The notes under the pieces: generated by a model | The model's database searches: none | Seen by the model: the letters and a program-made list of their open reading frames with translations, nothing else | What the model was told of the DNA's origin: nothing | Part shown: piece by piece, positions 52,087-62,882 of the stretch | Layout of the letters: the number at the start of each line of letters is the position of its first letter | How positions within the stretch are numbered: the stretch's first letter is position 1 | Program-made: the position numbers and the translations under genes | From: Mucilaginibacter sp. | GTDB lineage: Bacteria; Bacteroidota; Bacteroidia; Sphingobacteriales; Sphingobacteriaceae | Length of the DNA: 64,000 nucleotides | Direction of reading: 5' to 3' | Assembly (NCBI RefSeq): GCF_028288185.1 | Contig: NZ_JAQBOF010000035.1 | Coordinates: 62,001 to 126,000, forward strand

Positions 52087-55000
52087 CTATCGTATAATTG
52101 TTAAGTAGCCCGTTATTGGTTTACGCCCGCTATTTGGGCTTATAATGTAATAATAGGTACCAATAGGCAAATCACCACCATTAAATCGCCCATCCCAGGG
52201 CGTTGCGTAACCGTTAGAGCGAAACACTTTACCACCATACCTGTTAAATATTTCTACCGTAACATTAGGATATGAACCTAAGTATTTAATTTCCCAGGTA
52301 TCATTTATACCATCGCCGTTAGGTGTAAACGCGTTAGGCACAATGGGTATTTTTAAAACTCTTACTGTAGTTTGTACAACAGTGGCACAAGCGTTATCTG
52401 ATGTAACTGTTAAAGTATATTTCGTGTCTGTTGTCACCTTGGCAACCGGGTTTTTAATATCATCATGGTCTAAACCTGTAGCCGGGGTCCATTTATAAAT
52501 AAGCGCTCCGCTATTTATATTGGCTATCGGGGTTAATGTAACCTGCCCGCTTTCCAGCACAGGATATTCGACAGGTAAAGATACAGTAGGCGTTGGCTTA
52601 ACAACAATTTGGAAACTAGTTGCATAAGTACATCCCGAATTATCGGCAGTAAACAGGTAATTAATAGTAAAAGTGCCCGGCCCGGCAGTAGCAGGGTCAA
52701 ATATGCCATCCGAGGTTATACCTGTTCCTGTAAATTTATCTTTACCTGGCAAATTGGATTTACCGGAGAAACGTCCGGGAGAGTCCCCCTGGCATAATGT
52801 TACCGGATTTTTATAGAATGTAGTGTCATTTAACAATAATGAAACTATCGGACTTGGGTTTATAGTAATTGTTTGTTGATAAGGGCTCCAACACGTTTGT
52901 CCCGAATAGGCATGCAACACTACATGATAGTTTTGCGCTATGGTTGTATTATTTATGCCATAAAAATGGGTGTATTTTTTATCACTCCGCATTGTGGTTC
53001 TATCATATATAACACTATCCGTAGGATGGTTATCAAAATCATAAAAAAACACCAGCTTACTTACATCACCAAAATCAACCGTTGATACATCAACAAAGGT
53101 AACGCTATCACTACTGCATAAATTAGTTCCGTTTTGTGTATTAAAGTCGGCAACTGGGTTAAAGCCGGTTACTGCAAATGATTTGGATACAGAACTTACA
53201 CACCCATACTTTGATGTTACTGTAAGTTTAGCCGTATAATTCCCCTGGATATGATAAACATGTCGCGGATTTTGTTGCGTGGATGTATTTAAGTTACCAG
53301 TAGCAGCGTCACCAAAATCCCATAAATAAACAAAAGCTGACTCTGTATTGTCTGCAATAGTGCTTGTTGAGGTAAACTGAGCGTATGGGTCATGCAGGCA
53401 TATATCAGGCAGCGCAAAGTCTGCCACGGGTAATGGATTAATTGTTAAAACCTTAGTAAATACATCACTAACACACCCGCCATCTGTAGTAACTGTTAAT
53501 GTAACTGTATAAGCTCCGGGCTTAGTGTAGCTATGTGTAATTGGCAAGCCATTGGCCATTGCAGTTTTTGTAGTATCTCCAAAATCCCATGCCCAATTAG
53601 TAATAGTTCCTTCGGGTGCGTGTGATGCTGAACTATTAAAAGTAATGATTTGCCCGGGGCAATCTGGAGTCGACACCGTAAACAAGGCTACAGGGCTTGC
53701 TATAAGATGCACTGTTTTTGCCGATGAAACGTTTGTGCAACCATTATAATCGGTGGTAGTTAAATGTACCACATAATTATTAGCTACTGCATATTTATGC
53801 TTGGGGTTTTGCAGGGTTGATGTTGTGTTATCTCCAAAATCCCAAAGCCATGATTTAACTGTGCTTCCGTTAGTCAGCATTGTTTTATCGGTAAATGAAA
53901 CCGAATCGCTCAAACAAGTGCTGGCGGCTACACTAAAATCGCTTGCGGGCGGGTCTGTAATTGTAAAACCGTTTTCTACATCCTGGTTTGTGCCACATAC
54001 ATCAGCAACCGGGTTAAATACAGTTGCTACTGCAATGTGCGTACCTGATGCAAAATTAATGGGCTTAGTGTACTGGTAAGTGTATAACGTTTTATTATCT
54101 TTTACTGTAGTTGATTTTACAATAGGGTTTGTATCTACAAGGGTTGGCGTACCGTCAATTTTCCATGCTATATTGGTGGTTTGAAAAGGTATAGTAACTT
54201 CTAATTTATAAGTGATATTACTACAACCTGTTGTTAAAATATTGGTAGTATCTGCCAGGTCTTGTAATGCCACATATTCATTCAAATCCTGCAAATTAGT
54301 ACCTGCGGCATATCCGTAAGACTCTGCATTACCAAAGCCATAAGCAATAGCGTTAAACGGCACCGCGGCATCAATGGTATGTGTACCCGATGTTAAATCT
54401 CCGTTATTATTATTATTAGATTGTGGCCCTGATGTTACCTGGATTTGCGCATAAGAATAGTTGGAATTAACAATAGGTGCAAAGCTGTTTTTATACGGGA
54501 CACCATCAAGTGTAAATGAATTGATTGCACTTGTTGGGATAACAACATTAATAAAGCTGCGCAATATGGCATAATACCCGGTTGAGTATAGTGTAACGTG
54601 ATTTAATCCTTGCTCTATCGGGCTCAGGTAAATCATTTCAGGGTCACCTACATCGCCGTTGTTTTTATTATTTGTACAACTTATGGTTTGGCCCTGGGTT
54701 GGCGAATATTGCACTACCTGTATAGGCTGATCTGCTGATATAATATTGGGGGTTTGAGAATTAAATTCAAAATACAAGTTATTAATAAAAAGTGATGCCG
54801 GAATTTGCGTACCATTTAGGGATACTGTTGTGTTTGGTGTGCTTAAAACTATCCGGTAAACATCAAAGGGCCTTCCGGCTAATGGCGCGGCAATATAGTT
54901 TTTACCCCAGGTTGACGTTGGATATACTTGTTGAAATAAGTTATCAGAGCTAGAGCCGGTACCAACACCACAGCCTATGGCAATACGGCTGCTGCCAGAA

Positions 55001-55680
55001 AATACAGCGATTTTTTTGCAGGTACCCGTATTTGTGCTTATTGATTGAATTTTTGTGCCGGTAAGATCTGTTGATGCCAGCCCCTGGTACACCTGCCCTT
55101 TATTTAACGATATGGTGTAAGCTACATCGGCCGGCGTGCCATCTAATAACTGCACCGATGGAGTGATAGATACAGTTGTGTTATCTTCTGTCGCAATAAT
55201 ATCAAATGTAGAAAATGCCGGATTAGTAGTTGGAGCATTTGATTTTTGGGTATAATTAAGCGATATATAATCTTTACCCATAGCATTAACCGGCAGTAAC
55301 AAAGTTGCACCAGATACACTGTTGGCATAAATATGCGCGTAAACCGCGATAGGCTTGGCAGATGTTATATGTATACCGCTATTGGTAAATTTGCCAAAAC
55401 CATTTAAATAAGCGCTTGATGGTATATTTATAAATGTCACCGCGTTTGCCGTTACCGTAAAGTTTTGCAGCAAACGCCCTCCTATTTCAACACTGCCTGT
55501 GGTTGATATATCAGATGTTATGTATAAAACCATGCTGGCAGGGGCAGAACCGGTCACACCATTATTGTGCGACATGAAGGCAGTCCAGAACTCAGTACCT
55601 TTATTACTTTGCGAATAAGCTTTTATACAGCTTACAATTAGTAACAGGGGAATTACTATCGTGCAAAATATTTTCTTCAA
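52087..55680 (-). CDS. T9SS type B cargo: IgGFc-binding-like and PKD domains, CTD
   Basis: 1197 aa. Signal peptide about 1-24 (ending SYSQ). About 25-480 resembles the IgGFc-binding N-terminal domain (GTEFWTAFMSHNNGV, then IPSSAYLNGFGKFTNSGIHI). At least three PKD domains follow, with WLWDFGDNTTS, WAWDFGDTTKT and YLWDFGDAATG loops, plus gliding-motility-type SprB-like beta regions. The last ~90 residues are the type B domain (AFTPNGDGINDTWEIK to PITGYLTIIR). It is exported through T9SS and probably anchored on the surface. First gene of the cargo/PorP operon; 86 bp from the next. Confidence 0.92.
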   Translation of the reverse strand: MKKIFCTIVIPLLLIVSCIKAYSQSNKGTEFWTAFMSHNNGVTGSAPASMVLYITSDISTTGSVEIGGRLLQNFTVTANAVTFINIPSSAYLNGFGKFTNSGIHITSAKPIAVYAHIYANSVSGATLLLPVNAMGKDYISLNYTQKSNAPTTNPAFSTFDIIATEDNTTVSITPSVQLLDGTPADVAYTISLNKGQVYQGLASTDLTGTKIQSISTNTGTCKKIAVFSGSSRIAIGCGVGTGSSSDNLFQQVYPTSTWGKNYIAAPLAGRPFDVYRIVLSTPNTTVSLNGTQIPASLFINNLYFEFNSQTPNIISADQPIQVVQYSPTQGQTISCTNNKNNGDVGDPEMIYLSPIEQGLNHVTLYSTGYYAILRSFINVVIPTSAINSFTLDGVPYKNSFAPIVNSNYSYAQIQVTSGPQSNNNNNGDLTSGTHTIDAAVPFNAIAYGFGNAESYGYAAGTNLQDLNEYVALQDLADTTNILTTGCSNITYKLEVTIPFQTTNIAWKIDGTPTLVDTNPIVKSTTVKDNKTLYTYQYTKPINFASGTHIAVATVFNPVADVCGTNQDVENGFTITDPPASDFSVAASTCLSDSVSFTDKTMLTNGSTVKSWLWDFGDNTTSTLQNPKHKYAVANNYVVHLTTTDYNGCTNVSSAKTVHLIASPVALFTVSTPDCPGQIITFNSSASHAPEGTITNWAWDFGDTTKTAMANGLPITHSYTKPGAYTVTLTVTTDGGCVSDVFTKVLTINPLPVADFALPDICLHDPYAQFTSTSTIADNTESAFVYLWDFGDAATGNLNTSTQQNPRHVYHIQGNYTAKLTVTSKYGCVSSVSKSFAVTGFNPVADFNTQNGTNLCSSDSVTFVDVSTVDFGDVSKLVFFYDFDNHPTDSVIYDRTTMRSDKKYTHFYGINNTTIAQNYHVVLHAYSGQTCWSPYQQTITINPSPIVSLLLNDTTFYKNPVTLCQGDSPGRFSGKSNLPGKDKFTGTGITSDGIFDPATAGPGTFTINYLFTADNSGCTYATSFQIVVKPTPTVSLPVEYPVLESGQVTLTPIANINSGALIYKWTPATGLDHDDIKNPVAKVTTDTKYTLTVTSDNACATVVQTTVRVLKIPIVPNAFTPNGDGINDTWEIKYLGSYPNVTVEIFNRYGGKVFRSNGYATPWDGRFNGGDLPIGTYYYIISPNSGRKPITGYLTIIR

Positions 55681-55768
55681 GTTATTGTTTATTTCTAATC
55701 AGTAACGTTGCTGTTGCTGAATTGGTATACTAAATATACGCTGCTTTTAATAAAAGGGTTGTTAATGA

Positions 55769-56218
55769 TCAGGTAAGCGATTTACCCATAGCATCAAGCA
55801 CGGCATAAGCCTTCTGAAGTTTGTTTGCAAGTTCCTTATTTTCTTTTCTCAGATTGTATATTTCGAGCGCGTTTTCAATATACATTTTCAGTTCATCATT
55901 TTGCCAGGGCTTTACCAGGTATTTATAAACCTGGCCACGGTTAATAGCGTCCATAACCGCGTTTATATCAGAAAACCCGGTCAATAATATACGTATGGTA
56001 TCCGGATAGATAGACAAAATTGATTCTAAAAACTCAATCCCGGTCATACCGGGCATGCGTTGGTCTGTTATAATAACTCCAATCTCCTGGCTATCTAATA
56101 TTTTGCGCCCTTCTTTTGCCGAAATTGCTGTAAATATTTCAAAATCTCGTCTGAAAGCCGCCTTAAAACTATTCAGGTTATTGATCTCATCATCAACGTA
56201 TAATACACCTATTGCCAT
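55769..56218 (-). CDS. Response regulator receiver-domain protein
   Basis: 149 aa from MAIGVLYVDDE. Receiver fold: acidic pocket Asp9-Asp10, phospho-acceptor Asp52 in IITDQRMPGMTG, Thr in RILLTGFSDINAV and Lys in YLVKPWQNDE, then a coiled-coil tail (ENALEIYNLRKENKELANKL). The tail is a coiled coil, not an output domain, so it probably docks on another protein. The layout resembles RpfG-type receivers without the HD-GYP part. Divergent from the histidine kinase at 56329, the likely partner. Confidence 0.88.
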   Translation of the reverse strand: MAIGVLYVDDEINNLNSFKAAFRRDFEIFTAISAKEGRKILDSQEIGVIITDQRMPGMTGIEFLESILSIYPDTIRILLTGFSDINAVMDAINRGQVYKYLVKPWQNDELKMYIENALEIYNLRKENKELANKLQKAYAVLDAMGKSLT

Positions 56219-56328
56219 GACCAAACTTAAAGATTATAATGATTATATATTTTAATTTATGCCCGAAATTTTAATTTTCTGTGCATTTTTATTGAAATTA
56301 CTATTTCCTGCTACTGCCCCGTGTAAAA

Positions 56329-58506
56329 ATGAAAAAAATATTACTAATCTTATGTCTTCTGATACGAAATATTAGTGTATTCGCTGGTCAAACAGATACT
56401 TTAAAAATTCACACGAACGAAACCCGATATTTAACGAACCAATATTTTCTTGAACTGGAAGATCCTGATAACACTTTATCCATAAAAAACATTCTAACCA
56501 ACCATCACTTTCACACCATCACATCTACCTTTCCACGGCTAAAATATTCTAAATCAATTACGTGGTTAAAATTCGCTGTCACCAATAAAACCAACCAAAC
56601 ATTTTTACCCATAACCATTAGCAAAAGTATAATAGATGATTTTGATGTTTATTTTTTAGAACCAATGTATCATAAAGGTCACAAAACGTTTCTTTTAAAA
56701 CATTTATCGGCCCATGATCCGCAATTTAATTCAAATCTTTTAAATCAAAGCGTTATGCTGGTTAATGCGCCAGTCTCCTCTGACTCTACCGTTACTTTTT
56801 TTGCACGCATAAAAAGTAACGCGTCAACAGTTATCCCCATTGAAATAAATAGCGCGGCGCAATTTGTACAAAAACGAAGTTTTGAGAACCTGGTAAATGG
56901 CGCCATTATAGGTGTGTTTATAATAATGGCGCTGTATAATTTAATGCTATTTATTATTGTGGGCGACAGAAGCTATTTATATTATGTTATATATATAACG
57001 TTTTTAGGAGCAAACCAATCATTATTACTGGGTTTTGGTAATAGTTTATTTCCTAATGACCTTCCACTTTTAAATAAATACATTATCCCTATTTTAAGAG
57101 TATTTTTTGGCTATTCGTTATTATTATTTGCCGGCGAGTTTTTACATTTCAAACAAAATATTAAACGGTATTATAATTTTTACTTGTTTTTATTTGTGCT
57201 GTATACATTTCCTTTACTAGCAACTATTACGGGTTATACACATAATGCTTATACATTATCTACCGTGGCCACGTTAACCACATCGTCAAGCTTGCTGGTG
57301 ATTGTTAGTGTACTTTACTACAGGGGATTTAAACCAGCCAAGTTTTTTATAATAGGCTGGGGATTATTTTTAGTATCAATAATGGTTTCAATTGCGCGAA
57401 ATAACGGGTTTGTGCCTTTCAATTATTTTACGCTTAATATAGTAATATACAGCGCGTTAATTGAGCTGATATTATTTTCGATTGCGCTGGCTGATAAAAT
57501 AAATTATTACAGGCGAGAAAATACCGAATCGCAATTAGCCGCCTTAACTATAGCGAGGGAAAATGAACGCTTAATAACCGAACAGAATATATTTTTAGAA
57601 AACAAAGTAAAAGAACGTACGCAAGAATTAATACAAACCAACCAAAATTTATCAGTAACCATTGACAATCTTAAATCGGCCCAAATACAGTTAATTGAAA
57701 CTGAAAAAATGGCTTCGTTGGGACAGTTAACAGCTGGTGTAGCGCATGAAATTAACAATCCTATAAACTTTGTAAGCGCTAATGTTAAACCTCTCCGTAT
57801 AGATTTTGATGAGATATTTGAATTACTTGGCAAGTATGAACTTGCAGCCAATAACGGCACACCCGAGCTGTTAGATGATGCCAATAATTACAAGAATAAA
57901 ATTAATGTTGATTTTGTAAAAAACGAAATAAATACCTTGCTGGATGGCATTGAGGACGGAGCCAGCCGTACTGCAGAAATTGTACAAAGCCTGCGCACCT
58001 TTAGCCGCATGGATGAATCGGTATTAATACCGGCAAATATTAATACAGCCATATTAAGCACACTGGTTATATTAAGAAGCTCTATCCCTTATTATATAGA
58101 AATAAAACCAATTTTAGAAAAACTACAGCCTTTAAACTGTTACGCGGGTAAGATCAACCAGGCTTTGATCAATTTAATTAACAACAGTATACAGGCTATT
58201 ACGGTGAAAGAGATGCATAACAACGAAAGCATTGCCATTTACACTTATGACCATACCGATCATATCACTATAAAAATTACCGACACCGGCATAGGCATGA
58301 CTAACAACGTTAAGCAACGCATATTTGAACCATTTTTTACCACCAAAAATATAGGCGAAGGCACCGGCCTGGGCCTATCAATAGTATTTGGAATTATTGA
58401 AAAACATAAAGGCACCATCAATGTAGAATCAGTACCCGGCGCAGGTACAACATTTACTGTAACACTACCTAAGGATTTGGTAGATGAGGACGATGATCAT
58501 AGCTAA
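56329..58506 (+). CDS. 7TM-DISM sensor histidine kinase
   Basis: 725 aa. Signal peptide about 1-19, then an extracellular 7TMR-DISM type 2 domain (about 25-185, with [18 protein letters not shown]). Seven membrane helices follow at about 190-390 ([20 protein letters not shown] to [20 protein letters not shown]), then a coiled coil. The HisKA region holds His473 in [20 protein letters not shown], and the HATPase_c ATP lid has N-box [19 protein letters not shown] and [12 protein letters not shown]. All catalytic motifs are intact. It likely senses an extracellular carbohydrate or polymer. Partner: the response regulator at 55769. Confidence 0.92.
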   Translation: MKKILLILCLLIRNISVFAGQTDTLKIHTNETRYLTNQYFLELEDPDNTLSIKNILTNHHFHTITSTFPRLKYSKSITWLKFAVTNKTNQTFLPITISKSIIDDFDVYFLEPMYHKGHKTFLLKHLSAHDPQFNSNLLNQSVMLVNAPVSSDSTVTFFARIKSNASTVIPIEINSAAQFVQKRSFENLVNGAIIGVFIIMALYNLMLFIIVGDRSYLYYVIYITFLGANQSLLLGFGNSLFPNDLPLLNKYIIPILRVFFGYSLLLFAGEFLHFKQNIKRYYNFYLFLFVLYTFPLLATITGYTHNAYTLSTVATLTTSSSLLVIVSVLYYRGFKPAKFFIIGWGLFLVSIMVSIARNNGFVPFNYFTLNIVIYSALIELILFSIALADKINYYRRENTESQLAALTIARENERLITEQNIFLENKVKERTQELIQTNQNLSVTIDNLKSAQIQLIETEKMASLGQLTAGVAHEINNPINFVSANVKPLRIDFDEIFELLGKYELAANNGTPELLDDANNYKNKINVDFVKNEINTLLDGIEDGASRTAEIVQSLRTFSRMDESVLIPANINTAILSTLVILRSSIPYYIEIKPILEKLQPLNCYAGKINQALINLINNSIQAITVKEMHNNESIAIYTYDHTDHITIKITDTGIGMTNNVKQRIFEPFFTTKNIGEGTGLGLSIVFGIIEKHKGTINVESVPGAGTTFTVTLPKDLVDEDDDHS

Positions 58507-58560
58507 TGGTTCATAGTATAAATACTCTGATAATAAAATCTCTGCCATCAGCCATTAGCT
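58501..58560. repeat. Stuttered palindrome after the histidine kinase
   Basis: AGCTAATGG (58501-58509) pairs with CCATTAGCT (58552-58560). Further TATGAACT-type words in 58561-58620 (GAACTATCAACC and similar) can pair with GGTTCATAGT at 58507. Shares its word with 46135-46197. Confidence 0.75.
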
Positions 58561-58618
58561 GGAATCATCATATTATACCATGATCTATCTGTGAACTATC
58601 AACCATGAATTATCAATG

Positions 58619-60376
58619 CTAACTAACCCGCTTGCCTTTAAGCAACATATCCATAGCATCATTTAATGACCCTGCGCGGCTTACTTCGCCCGAATTAACG
58701 AAGAATATCTCATCGGCATTTTCGATAGTATTTAAACGGTGCGCTATAATTACGCGGGTAGTAGTTGCGGGTAAGTTATTTAAAATATCGCCCAGTAACT
58801 TTTCAGTAATAGTGTCGATATTAGCTGTTGCTTCGTCCAGGATTAACAACTCGGGATTACGCAGTACCGCACGCATGAAGGCAATTAATTGCTTTTGACC
58901 AAGGCTTATACTGTCACCGCCTGATGTTACAGGCGTATCTAATCCACTTTCAAAAATCGCTAATAAACTACCCAAATCGGCATCGGCTATAACTTGCTCC
59001 ATTTGCTCACTGGTATGGTCTTTATAAAGCGCGTTTCCGTATAAAATATTCTCTCGTACGGTACCCGTAAATAAAAATGGTTCCTGCAAAATAAAGCCAA
59101 TTTTTTGTGAGCGTACCTCGTCATCATAACTGCGGATATCTTTGCCGCTTAATAATACTTCTCCTTTATTAGGGTCATACAACCGCGCAATTAACGATGC
59201 CGTTGTGGTTTTACCACCACCTGTAGGGCCAACTAATGCATAAGTTTTGCCAGCCTCCATTTTGAAGCTAACGTTGTGCAATATTTCATGGTCATCGGCA
59301 TAACCAAAATGTACATTTTTAAACTCTAAAAGTGTTAATGATGGTTCAGCAATTGTATCTTGAACATTAATCAGATTTGTATCCAAGCCAAGTATTTGCG
59401 ATATCCTGTCCCATGCAGCCATAGCGGTTTGGAAATTGGCCCATAGAGCCGCCAGTTGCCTTAACGGATTGTAAAACAGCGTAACGTATGATAAGTAAGC
59501 TATTAATAAACCTATAGAAAAATCAGTGCCAATTAAATAAATACCATATACCAATACAGTTAGCTGGGCAATACTCGAGAACAAGCTATACACCGGCATA
59601 AATATATTATTGGCCAGGCCGGCGCTTATAGCCGTTTTATAGTTTTGTTGATTAGCGCCGTCAAACCGTTTCCTAAAATAATCGCGACGGTTAAAGGCAA
59701 TGATCACTTTAAAATTATTCAGGCTTTCCTGTATCTCGGCGCTCATACCGCCAACACTTTTTAAGTTTTTAGCATTGGTTTTTTTCACCCATGGCGATAC
59801 CAACGTAGTAAAAATCAGTATTAAAAACATAGGCGCAATAGCTGCCAGTCCTAGTTGGATATGGATCGCTAATAAAAATATACCCGCGCCCGTCATGGTG
59901 GCAATGCTGCCAATAAACTGCACTAATGATTGCGAGAAAAATTGGTTCAACTTATCCGTATCATTATTAACGCGCGATATTAAATCGCCGGCTTTGTTTT
60001 GGTTAAAAAAATCAACCGGTAATAATTGCAGTTTATTAAATATGGCATTGCGCAGCGTAAACAACATACGTTGCCCTACCCCACCCATTAACATAGTTTG
60101 CAAATAGCTGGTTACCAAGCCAACCAAATACATGCTCAACAATATGCCCGATGCTACCAGTACGCCCTGATACTGCTTGATTTGCACATATTTATCAATG
60201 GTACGCCCAATAATTAGCGGCCCCAATAAGTTTAACGTTGAGTTGATGAGTATGATTATAGTAGCTAATATCAGCGTGCGCTTTTCGTGACTGATTAGTT
60301 GCAACAGCTTCTTTAACGCAGCAAGGGTCGATGTTTTTTCGGCTTGCTCTGATAGTTTGTTCAAATTATAATTCAT
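58619..60376 (-). CDS. ABC exporter half-transporter (subunit 2)
   Basis: 585 aa from MNYNLNKL; a longer frame reaches 60460, but it would lie inside the upstream gene. Six transmembrane helices in about 1-330, then one ATPase domain: Walker A GPTGGGKTTTAS, signature reading SISLGQKQ rather than LSGGQ, Walker B ILDEATANID with an intact catalytic Glu, and the H-loop IAHRLNTI. With the upstream partner it should form a heterodimer in which one ATP site is degenerate. Starts 11 bp inside the upstream stop region. Substrate unknown; lipid or drug export is typical. Confidence 0.9.
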   Translation of the reverse strand: MNYNLNKLSEQAEKTSTLAALKKLLQLISHEKRTLILATIIILINSTLNLLGPLIIGRTIDKYVQIKQYQGVLVASGILLSMYLVGLVTSYLQTMLMGGVGQRMLFTLRNAIFNKLQLLPVDFFNQNKAGDLISRVNNDTDKLNQFFSQSLVQFIGSIATMTGAGIFLLAIHIQLGLAAIAPMFLILIFTTLVSPWVKKTNAKNLKSVGGMSAEIQESLNNFKVIIAFNRRDYFRKRFDGANQQNYKTAISAGLANNIFMPVYSLFSSIAQLTVLVYGIYLIGTDFSIGLLIAYLSYVTLFYNPLRQLAALWANFQTAMAAWDRISQILGLDTNLINVQDTIAEPSLTLLEFKNVHFGYADDHEILHNVSFKMEAGKTYALVGPTGGGKTTTASLIARLYDPNKGEVLLSGKDIRSYDDEVRSQKIGFILQEPFLFTGTVRENILYGNALYKDHTSEQMEQVIADADLGSLLAIFESGLDTPVTSGGDSISLGQKQLIAFMRAVLRNPELLILDEATANIDTITEKLLGDILNNLPATTTRVIIAHRLNTIENADEIFFVNSGEVSRAGSLNDAMDMLLKGKRVS

Positions 60377-62108
60377 AGTTGCTGGTGCTTTGTTGTGAAT
60401 TAAAAATTTGTACATACTCGGGGCTGGTGTGCATAAGGTCGTTATGCGCGCCGCTTGCAATGATCTCTCCTTCCATCAATAAAATAATCTGGTCATAATG
60501 TTCAATTGCCGCAATCTTTTGCGTTACTGATACCAATGTTATCTCCGGATAGTTTTTTTGTACGTTGGCTAATATCTTCTTTTCGGTATTGCCATCAACA
60601 CGGGCTGTAAAATCATCCAGTAATAAAACTTTCGGGTCAACGGCCAACGCCCTCGCCAGCATAATACGCTGTTTTTGCCCACCCGAAAGGCTTGAGCCAC
60701 GTTCTGATACGATGGTATTTAATCCATCAGGCAAGCCATCAATAAAATCTTTTAGTTCGGCGGTATCTATGGCTTTTTGTAATGATTCGTTAGTAACGGT
60801 ATCACTGAACGCGATATTCTCGCGGATACTCATATTGAATATGATACTATCCTGGAAAACAAACCCAACCTGACTATGAAAAGCTTCACTGTTATAGTTG
60901 CTGATGTTTTTACCATCAAACTCCACCTCACCGCTATCCGCAGGAATTAAACCCGTAAGCAGGTAAAGCAATTGCGTTTTACCCGCGGCAGTAGGGCCTA
61001 ATATGGCAATTTTTGACCCGGCCTTTATAGATAACGATACATTTTTAAGTGCGGGTTTTTGCCCGTAAGTTACGGTTACATCTTTCAGACCGATATCGCC
61101 TTTAAGCCTATCGGTTATAGTACCGCTATCTTCCATATCGGGCGCGTTTAATATCATGCTGATACGAGTATATGAGGCGGTTGCCTGCGCTATAATATTG
61201 CTCATAAACCCAATAATCAGTATCGGGAATATCAGCATAGATAAATAACTATTAAAGGCCGCAAACTCGCCCAAACTCATGGTGCCGTTTATAACATAAT
61301 GTCCGCCTAAAGCTAAAATAGTTAAGGCTGATAAGTTGGCGGTGAAAGTTATTACCGGTATCAATCCGGCAAACATCCGCAGGATAGATAAGCCAAAATC
61401 ACGGGCCTTGGTATTGGCCTCCAGAAACTTCATGATCTCCAGACTTTGCGAGTTGATTACACGTATTAAGGCTGCACCTAATATACTTTCATTAATGATC
61501 TTGTTTAACCAATCTATAACCTGGCGGCTTTCAATAAACAGCGCACGCACCTTTTTCAAAACATAAAAAAATGTACCGCCAATTATAGGGATGATGGCAA
61601 TAACGGTTAGCGCCAATCTCCAATTAATAGATAGTAATAAAACACTGGCACCAATTATTATAAATAATGATGATGCTATAGATACAATGGCCTGTGATAC
61701 GAACAGTTTTATAGAGTCGGTATCGGCAGTTAAATTAGTAAGCAGTTTTGATGGATTTGCCTTCTCAATAAAAGCGTGGCTTTGTTTTGATATTTTGTCA
61801 GACAGGCGGGTACGCAGATCGCGAGCCACACGCTCTGAAGCGTAAGTCTGGATAATGCTTTGCAGATAAGCGAATATAAAAATAAGCACAATGGCTATGC
61901 TAAACTCTGCAACTATGTGCTTAATATCAAAGCTTTTATGCGTGTAAGCGTCAATACCTTTTGATATAAGTTTAGGCAGCAGCAGGTTTATACCATTGCT
62001 AAACAACGCGAACAATAGTAAGAGCGTTACCATACCCCCATACGGTTTAAGCAGGCTGAAAATACCCGGCGGCTTTTTTTGATCGGTATGTGGTTTTTCT
62101 GGTGGCAT
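60366..62108 (-). CDS. ABC exporter half-transporter (subunit 1)
   Basis: 580 aa. Six transmembrane helices (about 20-310) and a C-terminal ATPase domain: Walker A GPTAAGKTQLL, canonical signature LSGGQKQR, and Walker B LLLDDFTARVD, where the catalytic Glu is replaced by Asp; the H-loop position reads SVTQKIAAI, so the His is missing too. Its good signature completes the site whose Walker B belongs to subunit 2, while the other composite site is doubly degenerate, as in TM287/288-type exporters. Start and stop overlap with the partner, so co-translation is expected. Confidence 0.9.
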   Translation of the reverse strand: MPPEKPHTDQKKPPGIFSLLKPYGGMVTLLLLFALFSNGINLLLPKLISKGIDAYTHKSFDIKHIVAEFSIAIVLIFIFAYLQSIIQTYASERVARDLRTRLSDKISKQSHAFIEKANPSKLLTNLTADTDSIKLFVSQAIVSIASSLFIIIGASVLLLSINWRLALTVIAIIPIIGGTFFYVLKKVRALFIESRQVIDWLNKIINESILGAALIRVINSQSLEIMKFLEANTKARDFGLSILRMFAGLIPVITFTANLSALTILALGGHYVINGTMSLGEFAAFNSYLSMLIFPILIIGFMSNIIAQATASYTRISMILNAPDMEDSGTITDRLKGDIGLKDVTVTYGQKPALKNVSLSIKAGSKIAILGPTAAGKTQLLYLLTGLIPADSGEVEFDGKNISNYNSEAFHSQVGFVFQDSIIFNMSIRENIAFSDTVTNESLQKAIDTAELKDFIDGLPDGLNTIVSERGSSLSGGQKQRIMLARALAVDPKVLLLDDFTARVDGNTEKKILANVQKNYPEITLVSVTQKIAAIEHYDQIILLMEGEIIASGAHNDLMHTSPEYVQIFNSQQSTSNYEL

Positions 62109-62209
62109 GTGCGTTTATTTGCAAATATTAGGCAATTGTTTCAATTCTCAATACCAATGTAGACGATTGTTTGGATAAAACATTTTAACAATTATAAAAA
62201 AATTAACAA

Positions 62210-62812
62210 ATGGCCCTAAACTTCAATAAAGAAGCAGAATATACGTTAGAAGATGATAGCGTGTTGTTAAGACCACTGCAATTAACAGATGCGCCGAACC
62301 TTTTAGCCATTTCTGTTAACGAGCCTGAAACGTGGGAATATTCTTCCAAATCTGCCGCAGGCGAAGAAGCTTTGAAAGCCTATATAGAAGAAGCAATAAC
62401 CGCACGAGCGGCAGGAACAGAATATGCTTTTATAGTTTATGATAAAACTACACAAGCCTATGCTGGCAGTACCCGTTTTTATGATATACAAACAAAAAAC
62501 GAAGCATTACAACTAGGCTACACCTGGTACGGCAAAGATTTTAGGAGAACCGGCTTAAACAAACATTGCAAATTTTTACTACTGCAATTTGCTTTTGAAG
62601 CCCTGGGTGCCGAGCGTGTTGAGTTTCGGGCCGATAACCGTAACGATCGTAGTATTGCTGCTATGAAGAGCATTGGCTGTACGGTTGAGGGCGTAATAAG
62701 AAGCCATATGCCCCTGCACGATGGTACCCGCCGGGATTCAATTATACTAAGCATTTTGAAAAATGAATGGCATAATACTGTAAAAGAGAACCTTAAAAGC
62801 AAACTAAGATAG
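62210..62812 (+). CDS. GNAT-family N-acetyltransferase (RimJ/RimL type)
   Basis: 200 aa. Early LRPLQLTDAPNLLAISVNEP, middle YAGSTRFYDIQTKNEALQLG and TWYGKDFRRTGLNKHCKFLL, the acetyl-CoA region, then VEFRADNRNDRSIAAMKSIG and HMPLHDGTRRDSIILSILKN, as in RimJ/RimL acetyltransferases. The substrate is unknown; ribosomal proteins, amino acids or polyamines are possible. Single gene, divergent from the ABC exporter. Confidence 0.9.
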   Translation: MALNFNKEAEYTLEDDSVLLRPLQLTDAPNLLAISVNEPETWEYSSKSAAGEEALKAYIEEAITARAAGTEYAFIVYDKTTQAYAGSTRFYDIQTKNEALQLGYTWYGKDFRRTGLNKHCKFLLLQFAFEALGAERVEFRADNRNDRSIAAMKSIGCTVEGVIRSHMPLHDGTRRDSIILSILKNEWHNTVKENLKSKLR

Positions 62813-62882
62813 TTTCTGAATAGCACATAATCGGCAAAACACATTTGCTTTAAATTATATTTGCCGAAACATAATTTATAAC

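Noticed and set aside
60377..60460. N-terminal extension of ABC subunit 2
   Set aside because: It lies inside the subunit 1 coding region and adds a non-conserved stretch; the ATG at 60376 starts the usual cytosolic helix.
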